A stretch of 55,299 nucleotides of DNA, taken from NCBI RefSeq assembly GCF_005930495.1, contig NZ_SJEX01000024.1:1-55299 (forward strand), written 5' to 3'. The DNA is from Modestobacter excelsi (GTDB lineage Bacteria > Actinomycetota > Actinomycetes > Mycobacteriales > Geodermatophilaceae). Both the position numbers and the translations under genes were made by a program. The notes beneath the pieces are model-generated. The model ran no database searches. It had not been told where the DNA came from and saw nothing but the letters and a program-made list of their open reading frames with translations. Shown in pieces: positions 26,217 through 34,020 of the stretch; positions within the stretch are counted from its first letter, which is position 1; every line of letters begins with the position of its first letter.

Positions 26217-26969
26217 GTGGACGGTTCCGCTGAAGCCCGCGTCGAACTGCTCGACGGGTTCTCCCTCGAGCGCGGTCGTGGCGGTGTCTACACGGCTGTC
26301 GAGGGTCTTCCTCAGGGCGCGCAGCGCCTGATCGCCCACCTGGGTCTGTGCGGTCGCCCCACCCGCGCGGCGGTGGCGGGTGAGCTGTGGCCAGACGTAC
26401 CCGAGGACCACGCACACGGCAGCCTGAGGTCGGCGTTGTGGCGTGTGCAGAAGGTCGTTCCGGGGCTGGTCAGCGCCTCCGGCGGCGCTCTTGGGCTCGC
26501 CAACGGCGTACGGGTCGACGTCTGGGACTTCAAGGAGTGGGCCCAGCGGGCCCTGGACCCGACTGCCGACGTCGATGGCACGATGGCCCCACGGTCAGCG
26601 CTCGCCGCTGAACTGCTGCCTGGTTGGTACGACGACTGGGTGCTGCTGGAACGCGAGCGGCTCCGCCAGTTGCGGCTGCACGCCCTGGAGATGCTGGCGG
26701 ACAAGCTCGCACGCGCCGGGCGTCACGGCGAAGCGGTCCAGGCGGCCTGCGCCGCGGTGCACGCCGAGCCGCTGCGGGAGAGTGCCCATCGCGCCCTCAT
26801 CCGGGTGCACCTGGCCGAGGGCAATGCCGCGGAGGCCGTGCGCGCATACCAGTGCTTCCGGGACCTGCTCGCCCACGAACTGGGCGTCGCCCCCACCGAG
26901 CACATGGAGGAACTGATGTCCCGTGCGCACCTCGGGGCCCTGGGGCCGAGACGCCCCGTGCCCGACTGA
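26217..26969 (+). CDS. SARP/BTAD-type transcriptional activator (second copy)
   Basis: A 250-residue paralogue of the regulator at 24824, with the same winged-helix plus BTAD layout and extensive identity by eye. Shared segments include LLDGFSLERG, GAQRLIAHLGLCGRPTRAAV, GELWPDVPEDHAHGSLRSAL, LLPGWYDDWVLLERERLRQL, AEPLRESAHRALIRVHLAEG and ELGVAPTEHMEEL. The GTG at 26217 follows an AGGGGGGA ribosome site. A separate promoter (TTGACA/CAGTAT) precedes it, so the two copies can be expressed independently. It is followed, about 500 nt on, by the second copy of the small paired protein. It is a candidate activator of the GTGAC-box promoters; binding specificity is inference. Confidence 0.88.
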   Translation: MDGSAEARVELLDGFSLERGRGGVYTAVEGLPQGAQRLIAHLGLCGRPTRAAVAGELWPDVPEDHAHGSLRSALWRVQKVVPGLVSASGGALGLANGVRVDVWDFKEWAQRALDPTADVDGTMAPRSALAAELLPGWYDDWVLLERERLRQLRLHALEMLADKLARAGRHGEAVQAACAAVHAEPLRESAHRALIRVHLAEGNAAEAVRAYQCFRDLLAHELGVAPTEHMEELMSRAHLGALGPRRPVPD

Positions 26970-27218
26970 GCGCGCACTTCCTCCCGGCCGGAGACGGTGG
27001 GCAGAGCTGTGCGACGCCGGCGTCTGATCCGACCTGGAGCCCGGGGGATCGCGCGCTGGGGCCGAGGCGGACGCCGTTCATGAGTCGACCCGCCGGTGGG
27101 CGCGGCCCCGAGCGAGGGACGGGGTGACCACGCGCAGCCAGCCTGCACCTGCACGACCTCGGCGGTGACCAGGTCCGGCCCACGGTCAGGGAGGTCTCGG
27201 CACCTCGTGGTGCCCGGG

Positions 27219-27250
27219 GTGACGGTCCCGTGACGGGCGAGGGCGAGGCT
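27219..27250 (+). promoter_or_regulatory. GTGAC 11-bp direct-repeat box with -10
   Basis: GTGAC at 27219 and 27230, then GAGGCT at 27245-27250, 10 nt after the second unit. It lies in the 496-nt gap 26970-27465, about 210 nt before the small-protein gene at 27466, the only gene downstream I can support. The rest of the gap holds no gene I can support. Confidence 0.65.
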
Positions 27251-27465
27251 GCCGTCGTCGGGACCAAGGCGCGTCCGTGAGCAGGGCGGGTGTGCCAGCA
27301 CGCCAGAAAGCGGCGGACGAGCAGCACCTGGCTCCCCGCTGGGTCCTGATGTGCCTCTGACCGGCGTGGGGGACGGGGACGTCGGACCGCACGGGACGGC
27401 CGAGTCCTCCCCTCGACGGTTGCGCCCCCGTCGCGTGAGCACCTCCCGCGGTGTCAGGAGCAAGG

Positions 27466-27777
27466 ATGTTGCCTCACGGAGATGACCGCTCGTGGACGAA
27501 GAGCCGCCTGCCCGGCGGGTGGTGGAGGCAACCCGGCTGGACGGTGCCCGTGGACGGCGACCGCAGTGCCGTCCTGCTCCTCCGGGTCTGGCGAGAGGAC
27601 AGCACCCGTTCCTTCCGCGGACGGTTGACCAGCATGGGAACCTCCCCCGGCAGTCCAGCTGAGGAGCTGGTCACCGTGGGCCTGGCCGCCTCACCGCGGG
27701 ACGTCGTCGAGGCGGTTCGTGCCTGGCTGGACGACTTCCTGCGGGACACTCCCCACTCGATCGACGGCGACGAGTGA
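27466..27777 (+). CDS. Small conserved protein paired with SARP (second copy)
   Basis: A 103-residue protein whose C-terminal 75 residues are paralogous to the 69-residue protein at 25788: DGDRSAVLLLRVWREDSTRS, FRGRLTSMG, then VGLAASPRDVVEAVRAWLDD and FLRD. The extra N-terminus of about 28 residues (including GWWRQPGWTVP) is unique. The ATG at 27466 has AGGAG 5 nt upstream and is preferred over an upstream GTG at 27451. It is probably transcribed from the GTGAC-repeat box at 27219. Function unknown; pairing with SARP genes twice suggests a linked role. Confidence 0.72.
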   Translation: MLPHGDDRSWTKSRLPGGWWRQPGWTVPVDGDRSAVLLLRVWREDSTRSFRGRLTSMGTSPGSPAEELVTVGLAASPRDVVEAVRAWLDDFLRDTPHSIDGDE

Positions 27778-27930
27778 GCCCCGTGCGATCGCCTCCGCGG
27801 CAGCGAGACCTGCCGCGTCCACGACACCGGTGGGTGCCCGAGGGGGATGCCGCGTGGCGCGCGCTCCGGGCGGGAATCCCCGTCCCGGTTGCGGGACCCG
27901 TCGCGGACGGTCCCGTGCCCCGTCGCCGAG
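27778..27930. other. Noncoding or decayed stretch
   Basis: Between the small protein and the recognisable part of the next remnant. It may be a decayed 5' portion of the same paralogue, but I cannot align it convincingly. Confidence 0.4.
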
Positions 27931-28218
27931 GGTCGGCTGGACCTGGCCGGCGCGAACGGCGCAACCCTCACCGGCACCGTGAACGACGACCTCGCCTCCG
28001 GCCACATCGCCGCGAAGGGGCCGGTCCACCCCGTTCACGGCGACGCGGTGGCCGAGCCCGCAGGGGAGCACGGAGCCTCGATCATGATCGAGGGCGTCGT
28101 CGTGCTCCTCCGCTGGGTGGTCCTGCCCGAGAGCACCTCCGCAGCGGCGAGGGCACCGCCCATCCAGCAGCCCACCGCGTTCGCGGGTCACCGGCTCGGC
28201 CGTCGGCTCAGCCAGTGA
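27931..28218 (+). pseudogene. Decayed paralogue of the C-terminal domain of the 12370 membrane protein
   Basis: The frame reads GRLDLAGANGATLTGTVNDD then LASGHIAAKGPVHPVHGDAV and later LRWVVLPESTS. This parallels GRLDLSSPSGARLTGDLGDG, AISGELRTPTFDTPFTATVA and IGWAVLPDGSQ in the protein at 12370. The preceding membrane domains are absent, the reading frame before the match is scrambled, and no start or ribosome site is present. It therefore looks like a fragment left from a duplicated copy. After the match the frame runs into unrelated residues before a TGA at 28216. Confidence 0.55.
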
Positions 28219-28253
28219 GCACCCGGACGGTCGCGGGCCTCCCCGTCCGGAAG

Positions 28254-28297
28254 GTGATGTCCGGGTGACAGCGGAGTGACGGTCGCGGCCCTACGGT
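28254..28297 (+). promoter_or_regulatory. GTGAC 11-bp direct-repeat box with -10
   Basis: GTGAT at 28254, GTGAC at 28265 and 28276, all 11 bp apart; TACGGT at 28292-28297 follows after 11 nt. The DUF2235 gene begins 75 nt downstream. The box at 45320 has the identical TACGGT at the same distance. Confidence 0.8.
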
Positions 28298-28371
28298 CCG
28301 ACGGCGTCGTGCGCCGGGCGACGGCACTCGTCGGTCGCGACGGTCCACGACCCCCTCGAGAGGAGCCTGTG

Positions 28372-29916
28372 ATGCGTCACCTCGTCGTCTGCTGTGACGG
28401 GACCTGGCAGACAGCCCGCAACCGGACGAACGTGCGCCGGCTGGCGGACGCGCTGGCGCCCGCCGGTGCCGACGGCACGGAACAGGTGTGTCGGTACTTC
28501 ACGGGTGTCGGTACCGACGGCTCGCTCCTGGCGCAGGTGACCGGCGGCGTGGCGGGGGAGGGCCTCTCCGGCAAGGTCATCGAGGCCTACATCTGGACGG
28601 CGACGGCCTACCAGGAAGGCGACCGCATCTCGCTGTTCGGCTTCAGCCGTGGGGCGTACACGGTGCGCAGTCTGCTGGGGCTCATCAGCGCCTGCGGCCT
28701 CCTGGACCTCTCCGACCTGCCCGCGAAGGAGGCGCGCACGCTCGTCCAGCGGGTGTACGACGAGAAGTACCGAGCGCGGGACGAGGCGCGGCCGGACTGG
28801 CGCCGGGGAGCGCGGTTCCGCTTCGATGCGGCCGACGAGGCCGAGATCCCCGTCTCGTTCATCGGGGTGTGGGACACCGTGGGGTCCCTCGGCATCCCCG
28901 ACCACCTCGGCCTCGTGAACCTGCTCGACTCACCCCGTCGCTACGAGTTCCACGACGTCACGCTGAACCCCCACGTCCCGCACGCGCGTCACGCCATCGC
29001 GCTCGACGAGTTCCGTGGGCCCTTCACACCCACGCTCTGGGCCGGTCCGGCGCCCGGTCAGGACATCCGGCAGGTCTGGTTCCCCGGGGACCACGGTGAC
29101 GTCGGAGGTGGCCACCGTGAGACGGGGCTCTCCGAGGGAGCCCTCGTGTGGATGGCGCAGGAGGCGACCGCCGCGGTCGGGCTGGGCTTCTCGAAGGTCG
29201 GCATCGACGACGTCCGCCCGAACCCGTCCGACCGCATCCACGGAGATGCCCGTAGCGTGCCCGGGCCGGCCGGGGCGGTGGCCGACGCGCTGTTCCAGCC
29301 GCGTCCCCGCGCGGTTCCGCTGCTCGATCCGGCGGACCCGACCGATCCCTCGATCCACGAGTCCGCCTACCGCCGGCAACGTGACCGGCAGCTGCCCGGC
29401 GGTCCCTACCGGCCCACGCGCCGGCTGGCGCCCGGGGGGTCCGGGTCGGTGGACGTCTCCGCGGCCGAGCCCTGGAACGCCACCGGGCTGTACGTCGAGG
29501 CGGACCGGTACCGGTTCACCGCGGAGGGCCGGTGGCGCAGCGGCACGTTCCAGACCGGTCCGGCGGGCGCCACGGGTGGCCAGCTGCTGCACTGGCGCGC
29601 ACTCGGGCAGCTCGCCGGCACGCTGGTCGGAGGAGCCGAGAGCCTGTACCGATGGCTGAGCGGGAACCGCGCCGCCGACTTCTACGGAGCGCCCAGGGAG
29701 TCGACCCGGCCCTGGATGTCGCTCGTGGGTGTGGTTGCGAACGAGGTCCCGGCTCTCCCGCCGCAGCAGGCGCGACCGCACGAGCAGCTGCCGATCGGCG
29801 CGGGCGTCGAGCACGAGGTGACCCGGCCGGGCTACCTCTACGCCTTCGCCAACGACGCCTGGGGCTTCTACGGCAACAACTCCGGCAGCGTGCGGCTCAC
29901 GGTCACCCGTGCGTGA
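28372..29916 (+). CDS. DUF2235 alpha/beta-hydrolase (Tle1-like lipase) with lectin-like C-terminus
   Basis: A 514-residue protein. The DUF2235 domain (about residues 1-330) starts HLVVCCDGTWQTARNRTNVR and has the nucleophile elbow ISLFGFSRGAYTVRSLLG (Ser near residue 92), FIGVWDTVGSLGIP (acidic residue) and VWFPGDHGDVGGGHRETGLS (catalytic His region). Relatives include type VI secretion phospholipases of the Tle1 family. The last 120 residues (VDVSAAEPWNATGLYVEADR, then YRFTAEGRW, ending NDAWGFYGNNSGSVRLTVTR) resemble the galactose-binding PA-IL/LecA-type domain, suggesting glycan binding. No signal peptide is visible. ATG at 28372 follows AGAGGAG. It is driven by a GTGAC-repeat box. Confidence 0.85.
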   Translation: MRHLVVCCDGTWQTARNRTNVRRLADALAPAGADGTEQVCRYFTGVGTDGSLLAQVTGGVAGEGLSGKVIEAYIWTATAYQEGDRISLFGFSRGAYTVRSLLGLISACGLLDLSDLPAKEARTLVQRVYDEKYRARDEARPDWRRGARFRFDAADEAEIPVSFIGVWDTVGSLGIPDHLGLVNLLDSPRRYEFHDVTLNPHVPHARHAIALDEFRGPFTPTLWAGPAPGQDIRQVWFPGDHGDVGGGHRETGLSEGALVWMAQEATAAVGLGFSKVGIDDVRPNPSDRIHGDARSVPGPAGAVADALFQPRPRAVPLLDPADPTDPSIHESAYRRQRDRQLPGGPYRPTRRLAPGGSGSVDVSAAEPWNATGLYVEADRYRFTAEGRWRSGTFQTGPAGATGGQLLHWRALGQLAGTLVGGAESLYRWLSGNRAADFYGAPRESTRPWMSLVGVVANEVPALPPQQARPHEQLPIGAGVEHEVTRPGYLYAFANDAWGFYGNNSGSVRLTVTRA

Positions 29917-29969
29917 TCACCGCGGGGCGACGCCCGTCCCCCTGCACGGCCCGGCCGCTCCGGCACGGA

Positions 29970-31223
29970 TCAGGGCAGTCCGGCCGACCACCTCAGCCGG
30001 ACCACGCCGGGCGCTGCCTCCCGCCCCGGGGTCAGGCTCTCGTTGGCCAGGTAGATGCCACCGGGGGCGGGAACCGCGGAGGCCACCGACACCAGCTCCG
30101 GCCCTCCGTACATGGCCGACCACAGCGGCGTGCTCCCGTCGGGACTGACGACGAGGACGCCGGTGCGGCCGGCCTGCCGCAGCAGCAGCCGGGCGGGCAG
30201 CCGCATGACCAGGGGCTTGACCCGGGGATGGGCGTGCAACCAGGTGAGGAGGCGGCCACGCTCGGCGAACAGGGCCACCCAGATCCGCCCGTCGGCGTCG
30301 CGGTCCATCCCGTCGGCCATGCCGGTGATCCCGTCGAGCACCACGTCGGCAGTCCCGGCACCGGGACCGCCCAGGTGGAAGCGGGTCAGGCGGAACATGG
30401 AGGTCTGGCTGACGAGGACGGACTCCTCGCGGGGCCGCCCAGGGTGGGGATCGATGAGCACCGCGTTGATGAAGTAGAACCCGGCCGCGATCAGCCGGGT
30501 GGTGCCGGTGTCCAGGTCGTGACGCCACAGCCGGCCGTTGGGGGACAGCGCGATGGCCTCGTCGACGGCGTCGTCCGGGGAGGCGCCGGGGTAGTCGAAG
30601 GGCTCCGACAGGTAGATCCGTCGGCCGTCCTCGCTGACGTCCAGGTTGTCGCACACGGCCAGGCGACGGCGGGGTCCGCTGGTCCCGGGGCCGGCTTCCG
30701 GCGCGGACGGGTCGTCGTCGGCGTACACCACCGGCGAGCGCGGTCGGGGATCGTCGACCGGGACCTCGAGCACCAGCGGCTCGATGGCGCGGTCGTGCCG
30801 GGTGAGCCGGTACAGCCCCGGGGCGGCGGCGACGCCGTTCCCCGCCCCGTAGGACCCGGATCCGCAGAAGTAGACCTGGTCGGGGTCGTGGGGCGCCGCG
30901 TGCAGCCCGTACGCCATCAGCGGCAGCTCGACGAACGGCTCCGCGGCATGGGTCCGGGCGTCCACGGTCCAGATCCGCCGGTCGGTGGCTGTGACGAGCG
31001 CGGTGGCGCCACCGTCGACGAGCACCAGGTCGTCGATACCCGGCAGGTCCGACGGGAACCGCTGCAGGCCCTCGGCGAAGTCGGCAGAGTGGTCCACTCC
31101 GGCGATCACCGCCGCGGTGGACTCGTCGATGACCAGCGGGCCGCCGAGGCTGATCTCCGGGCGGGGTGCCGACCGCTTCCACCACACGATCCCCGCCAGC
31201 AGCGCCAGCCCGACGCGGATCAC
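29970..31223 (-). CDS. SMP-30/strictosidine-synthase-like beta-propeller, membrane-anchored
   Basis: A 417-residue protein and the last gene of a five-gene minus-strand operon. The N-terminus VIRVGLALLAGIVWWKRSAP is a membrane anchor or uncleaved signal, so the rest is probably outside the cytoplasm. The body shows six-bladed propeller repeats typical of the SMP-30/gluconolactonase and strictosidine-synthase-like group: LAVCDNLDVSEDGRRIYLSE, NGRLWRHDLDTGTTRLIAAG, ITGMADGMDRDADGRIWVAL and ending GGIYLANESLTPG. The start is GTG at 31223, overlapping the epimerase stop as GTGA. Lactonase or condensing activity on a product of the operon's oxidases is a guess. Confidence 0.8.
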   Translation of the reverse strand: MIRVGLALLAGIVWWKRSAPRPEISLGGPLVIDESTAAVIAGVDHSADFAEGLQRFPSDLPGIDDLVLVDGGATALVTATDRRIWTVDARTHAAEPFVELPLMAYGLHAAPHDPDQVYFCGSGSYGAGNGVAAAPGLYRLTRHDRAIEPLVLEVPVDDPRPRSPVVYADDDPSAPEAGPGTSGPRRRLAVCDNLDVSEDGRRIYLSEPFDYPGASPDDAVDEAIALSPNGRLWRHDLDTGTTRLIAAGFYFINAVLIDPHPGRPREESVLVSQTSMFRLTRFHLGGPGAGTADVVLDGITGMADGMDRDADGRIWVALFAERGRLLTWLHAHPRVKPLVMRLPARLLLRQAGRTGVLVVSPDGSTPLWSAMYGGPELVSVASAVPAPGGIYLANESLTPGREAAPGVVRLRWSAGLP

Positions 31224-32239
31224 GACCGGGCCTCCCGCCCGGTACGACGCGGGCCGCCGGTGGCCCGTAGCCAGGCGACGGTGTCCTCGAGCGTCCGGGC
31301 CAGCGGACGCGGGCTCCACCCCAGCTCGGCGCGGGCCCGGGCGGTGTCGTACCAGGCGTAGCGCCCGATGATCTGCAGGACGTCGCGGGTGACCGGTGGC
31401 TCACGTCGGCGCAGCCTGCTCGCCAGGCCCACGACCGCCACCGCCGCGTGCAGCAGGGCCGGCGGCAGCTGGAACCGCGGCGCGGGAACGCCGGCGATCG
31501 CGGCAGCCTGCTCCAGGAACCCGCCGCTGGTGACGTTCTCCCCGCTGAGCAGGTATCGCCGGCCGGACTGCCCACGCTCAGCGGCCAACAGCATCCCGTC
31601 GGCGAAGTCCCGGACGTCGAGGCACCCGAACCCGACCGGGACCGCCGCCCTCATCCGGCCGGCGATCACCGCGGAGAGGAGCTTGTTGGCCGGCGCTCCG
31701 ACCGGGTCCTCCGGCCCGAGGGTGAAGGACGGGCAGACCGCCATCACGGCGAAGCCCGGGCGGGCAAGGGCTAGCGAGGCCCGCTCGGCCTCGCGGCGCA
31801 GCACGGCGTAGGGCAGGTCCAGGACGTGCGCGGCCGGGTCCGCCGACTCATCGAGCGGCTCGGCCCGGTTGTTCACGCCCACGGCGAGGGCGCTGCTGAT
31901 GACGACCGCGGTCTGCACCCCCGCCGCAGCGGCTGCCCCGAGCAGGCGCTCCGATCCGAGGACGTTGACCCGCCGCATCTCCGCGACCGTGCGGGGGCCA
32001 CCGCCCATCCGGACCTCGAAGTCGGCGTGCAGCACCGTGTCGATGCCGGCGCACGCGGCAGTCAGCGACAGCGGGTCCTCCAGGTCTCCGTCGGCCACCT
32101 CGACGTCCAGCTGACCCAGCAACACCGGGTCGCTGTCCCGCAGCTCCAGGACGCGCGGCCGGACACCGCGCTCGTTGAGCCGCCGGACGACGGCGGAGCC
32201 GAGGAACCCCGTCGCACCGGTGACCAGCACGCCGCTCAC
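31220..32239 (-). CDS. NAD(P)-dependent epimerase/dehydratase or 3-beta-HSD-like extended SDR
   Basis: A 339-residue extended short-chain dehydrogenase. The N-terminal cofactor motif is VLVTGATGFLGSAVVRRLNE; an acidic DGDLEDPLSL and VVISSALAVGVNN (catalytic Ser) follow. The active-site Tyr is in LPYAVLRREAERASL: the position four after Tyr, normally Lys, is Arg. This YxxxR variant is unusual and may change activity. Late motifs FGCLDVRDFADGMLLAAERG and ARAELGWSPRPL agree with the family. I choose GTG at 32239, which overlaps the P450 stop as GTGA, since the Rossmann motif begins just after it. It belongs to the redox operon and probably oxidises or reduces a pathway alcohol or ketone. Confidence 0.85.
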   Translation of the reverse strand: MSGVLVTGATGFLGSAVVRRLNERGVRPRVLELRDSDPVLLGQLDVEVADGDLEDPLSLTAACAGIDTVLHADFEVRMGGGPRTVAEMRRVNVLGSERLLGAAAAAGVQTAVVISSALAVGVNNRAEPLDESADPAAHVLDLPYAVLRREAERASLALARPGFAVMAVCPSFTLGPEDPVGAPANKLLSAVIAGRMRAAVPVGFGCLDVRDFADGMLLAAERGQSGRRYLLSGENVTSGGFLEQAAAIAGVPAPRFQLPPALLHAAVAVVGLASRLRRREPPVTRDVLQIIGRYAWYDTARARAELGWSPRPLARTLEDTVAWLRATGGPRRTGREARS

Positions 32240-33999
32240 CGCGCCGTCCCGCCGACAGCGATCCGCAGACTGCGGGCGTACAGGTTCTGCTCGTCGAGCT
32301 CGAGTTCGCTCCGCCGTTCCAGCCTCCCCAGGCGCAGCAGGCCCCGGAGAGACTCCTGCAGCGTGATCTCTGACGCGTAGCGGCCGAGGCACTTGTGCCG
32401 CCCGTAGCCGTGCTGCAGGTACAACCGGCTCTGCGGGGTTTCGTCGGCCCGCTCGGTCATCTGCGGGTGGTCATCGAGGAGCTCGTCGCGGGTCACGTCG
32501 AAGACGAGGGGGTCAGGCGTGACCCGCGGGTCACGCATCGCCCCCGCGTATCCGACGAAGACCGGGGTGCCCCGGCGGATCGGGACGCCGCCGAGTTCCA
32601 CGCCCTCGACCGAGCACACCCTGAGCAGCACCTCTCCCTGCGGCCGCAGTCGCAGGCCCTCGAGCGCGTACGAGCGCAGCCTGCGGAGACCCGCGTCGTA
32701 CCCGGGGTCGCCCGGCTCCAGGGCCGCGAGTCCGACTGCGTCGTCGTAGCTGGACCCGGGGCGCGTCCCGTACTCGCCGCTCGCCAGGCGCAGCACCGAG
32801 TCCACCACCCGGCAGGTCGCTTCCTGCGGGTTGACCACTGCCCCCACCACGACCCCGAAGACGTTCGACCGGATCATCGAGTCGGACAGGCGCCGCTGCA
32901 GTTCACCCTCCGGAGGGGGCGCGCCGAGGAGCGCGGCGACGTCGCGGGCGAGCAGGCCGTCCTCCGCGGTGGCGGCACCCTGGAGCCGCAGCAGCCGGGT
33001 GAGCAGCGTGTCGGGGACCGGCTGGCCGGCGGCCAGCGTCGCCTTGTGCGTCGCGAGGAGGGCGTGGATGTAGGCGGTGAGGTACTCGGTGGCGACGATG
33101 CCCCGCTCGCGGAACTCGGCGAACGACGGACTGGCGGGGTTGAAGTTGTTGAACGTGTTGCGGAACACGTCCTTGACCCAGCCGAAGAGGTCGTCCGCCG
33201 TGGGTACCCGGCCCTCCGCGATCCGCTGGAACGTGTAGACCCGCAGCAGCGCATCGTCGAGCGGGAAGGCATCCCCACCGCAGTACCCCGGCAGCGACGA
33301 CGGCTCGCCGGCGCCCGGAGCAGGGACGCCGAGGTAGTCGCCGACGATGCGCAACGGCAGGGAGCGGGCCAGGGTCGGAACGACGTCGACCTCGCCCGGC
33401 CCGGCCGCCTCGACCTCCCGAGCCCAGCCCTCGGCCGCTGCACGAGCCAGGCCGGTGAGCCGCTGCTCGTCGGCACGGGACACCGCGCGGCGCAGGATCA
33501 CGTCGTCGATCCGGTACAGGCCCTCGTCGTCGGTGCCGAGCAGGAAGTGGGAGAAGGCGTCCGGGTCCTTGGTCCTGTCGTCGGTGGCGCGGGCCATCTC
33601 AGGCGCGTACAGGTCGACGGTGAACTGGTCGTGGCGCGACAGACAGGTGATCACGTGCTCGTGCCGCGCGACGACCACCGGCCCGATGGCCGGTCGGAAG
33701 ATCGGCATGGTGTCGGCGGGTTGGTCGAGCAGCTGCTGCAGCATGTCCAGCGGTGCCGTGGCCAGCCAGGTCGAGACCACCTGACCGACCGCGTCCCCCC
33801 GTCGTCTCGCCGCCGCCGCGAAGTCGGCGGCCGCGGCCACGGCGGCCTGACGGTCCGCCTCGTAGGCCGCTGGGTCCCCGGCGTACCGCGGGTCGTCCGG
33901 GTCTGGCACCGGGGGCGGTGGCGGTGGCAGCGGGGTCCGCGCCTCGGCCTGGGAGACGTCGTCGAGGAAGACCCCCGTCGTCGTGGCTGTCGCGGTCAT
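32236..33999 (-). CDS. Divergent large cytochrome P450
   Basis: A 587-residue protein, longer than typical bacterial P450s (about 400-450). The heme loop is LYLQHGYGRHKCLGRYASEI, with His-Gly in place of Phe-Gly and the Cys ligand kept. The K-helix ExxR is YALEGLRLRPQGEVLLR. The region NVFGVVVGAVVNPQEATCRV would be the I-helix and lacks the usual A-G-x-D/E-T. This loss is also seen in P450s that rearrange peroxides rather than activate O2, such as allene-oxide-synthase-like or fungal Ppo-type enzymes. The N-terminus of about 100 residues is Pro-rich and then helical. ATG at 33999; it follows the Dyp peroxidase by 21 nt in the same operon. Peroxide-driven chemistry is inference. Confidence 0.78.
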   Translation of the reverse strand: MTATATTTGVFLDDVSQAEARTPLPPPPPPVPDPDDPRYAGDPAAYEADRQAAVAAAADFAAAARRRGDAVGQVVSTWLATAPLDMLQQLLDQPADTMPIFRPAIGPVVVARHEHVITCLSRHDQFTVDLYAPEMARATDDRTKDPDAFSHFLLGTDDEGLYRIDDVILRRAVSRADEQRLTGLARAAAEGWAREVEAAGPGEVDVVPTLARSLPLRIVGDYLGVPAPGAGEPSSLPGYCGGDAFPLDDALLRVYTFQRIAEGRVPTADDLFGWVKDVFRNTFNNFNPASPSFAEFRERGIVATEYLTAYIHALLATHKATLAAGQPVPDTLLTRLLRLQGAATAEDGLLARDVAALLGAPPPEGELQRRLSDSMIRSNVFGVVVGAVVNPQEATCRVVDSVLRLASGEYGTRPGSSYDDAVGLAALEPGDPGYDAGLRRLRSYALEGLRLRPQGEVLLRVCSVEGVELGGVPIRRGTPVFVGYAGAMRDPRVTPDPLVFDVTRDELLDDHPQMTERADETPQSRLYLQHGYGRHKCLGRYASEITLQESLRGLLRLGRLERRSELELDEQNLYARSLRIAVGGTAR

Positions 34000-34020
34000 A
34001 GGGGCCTCCGGCCGTGGACC

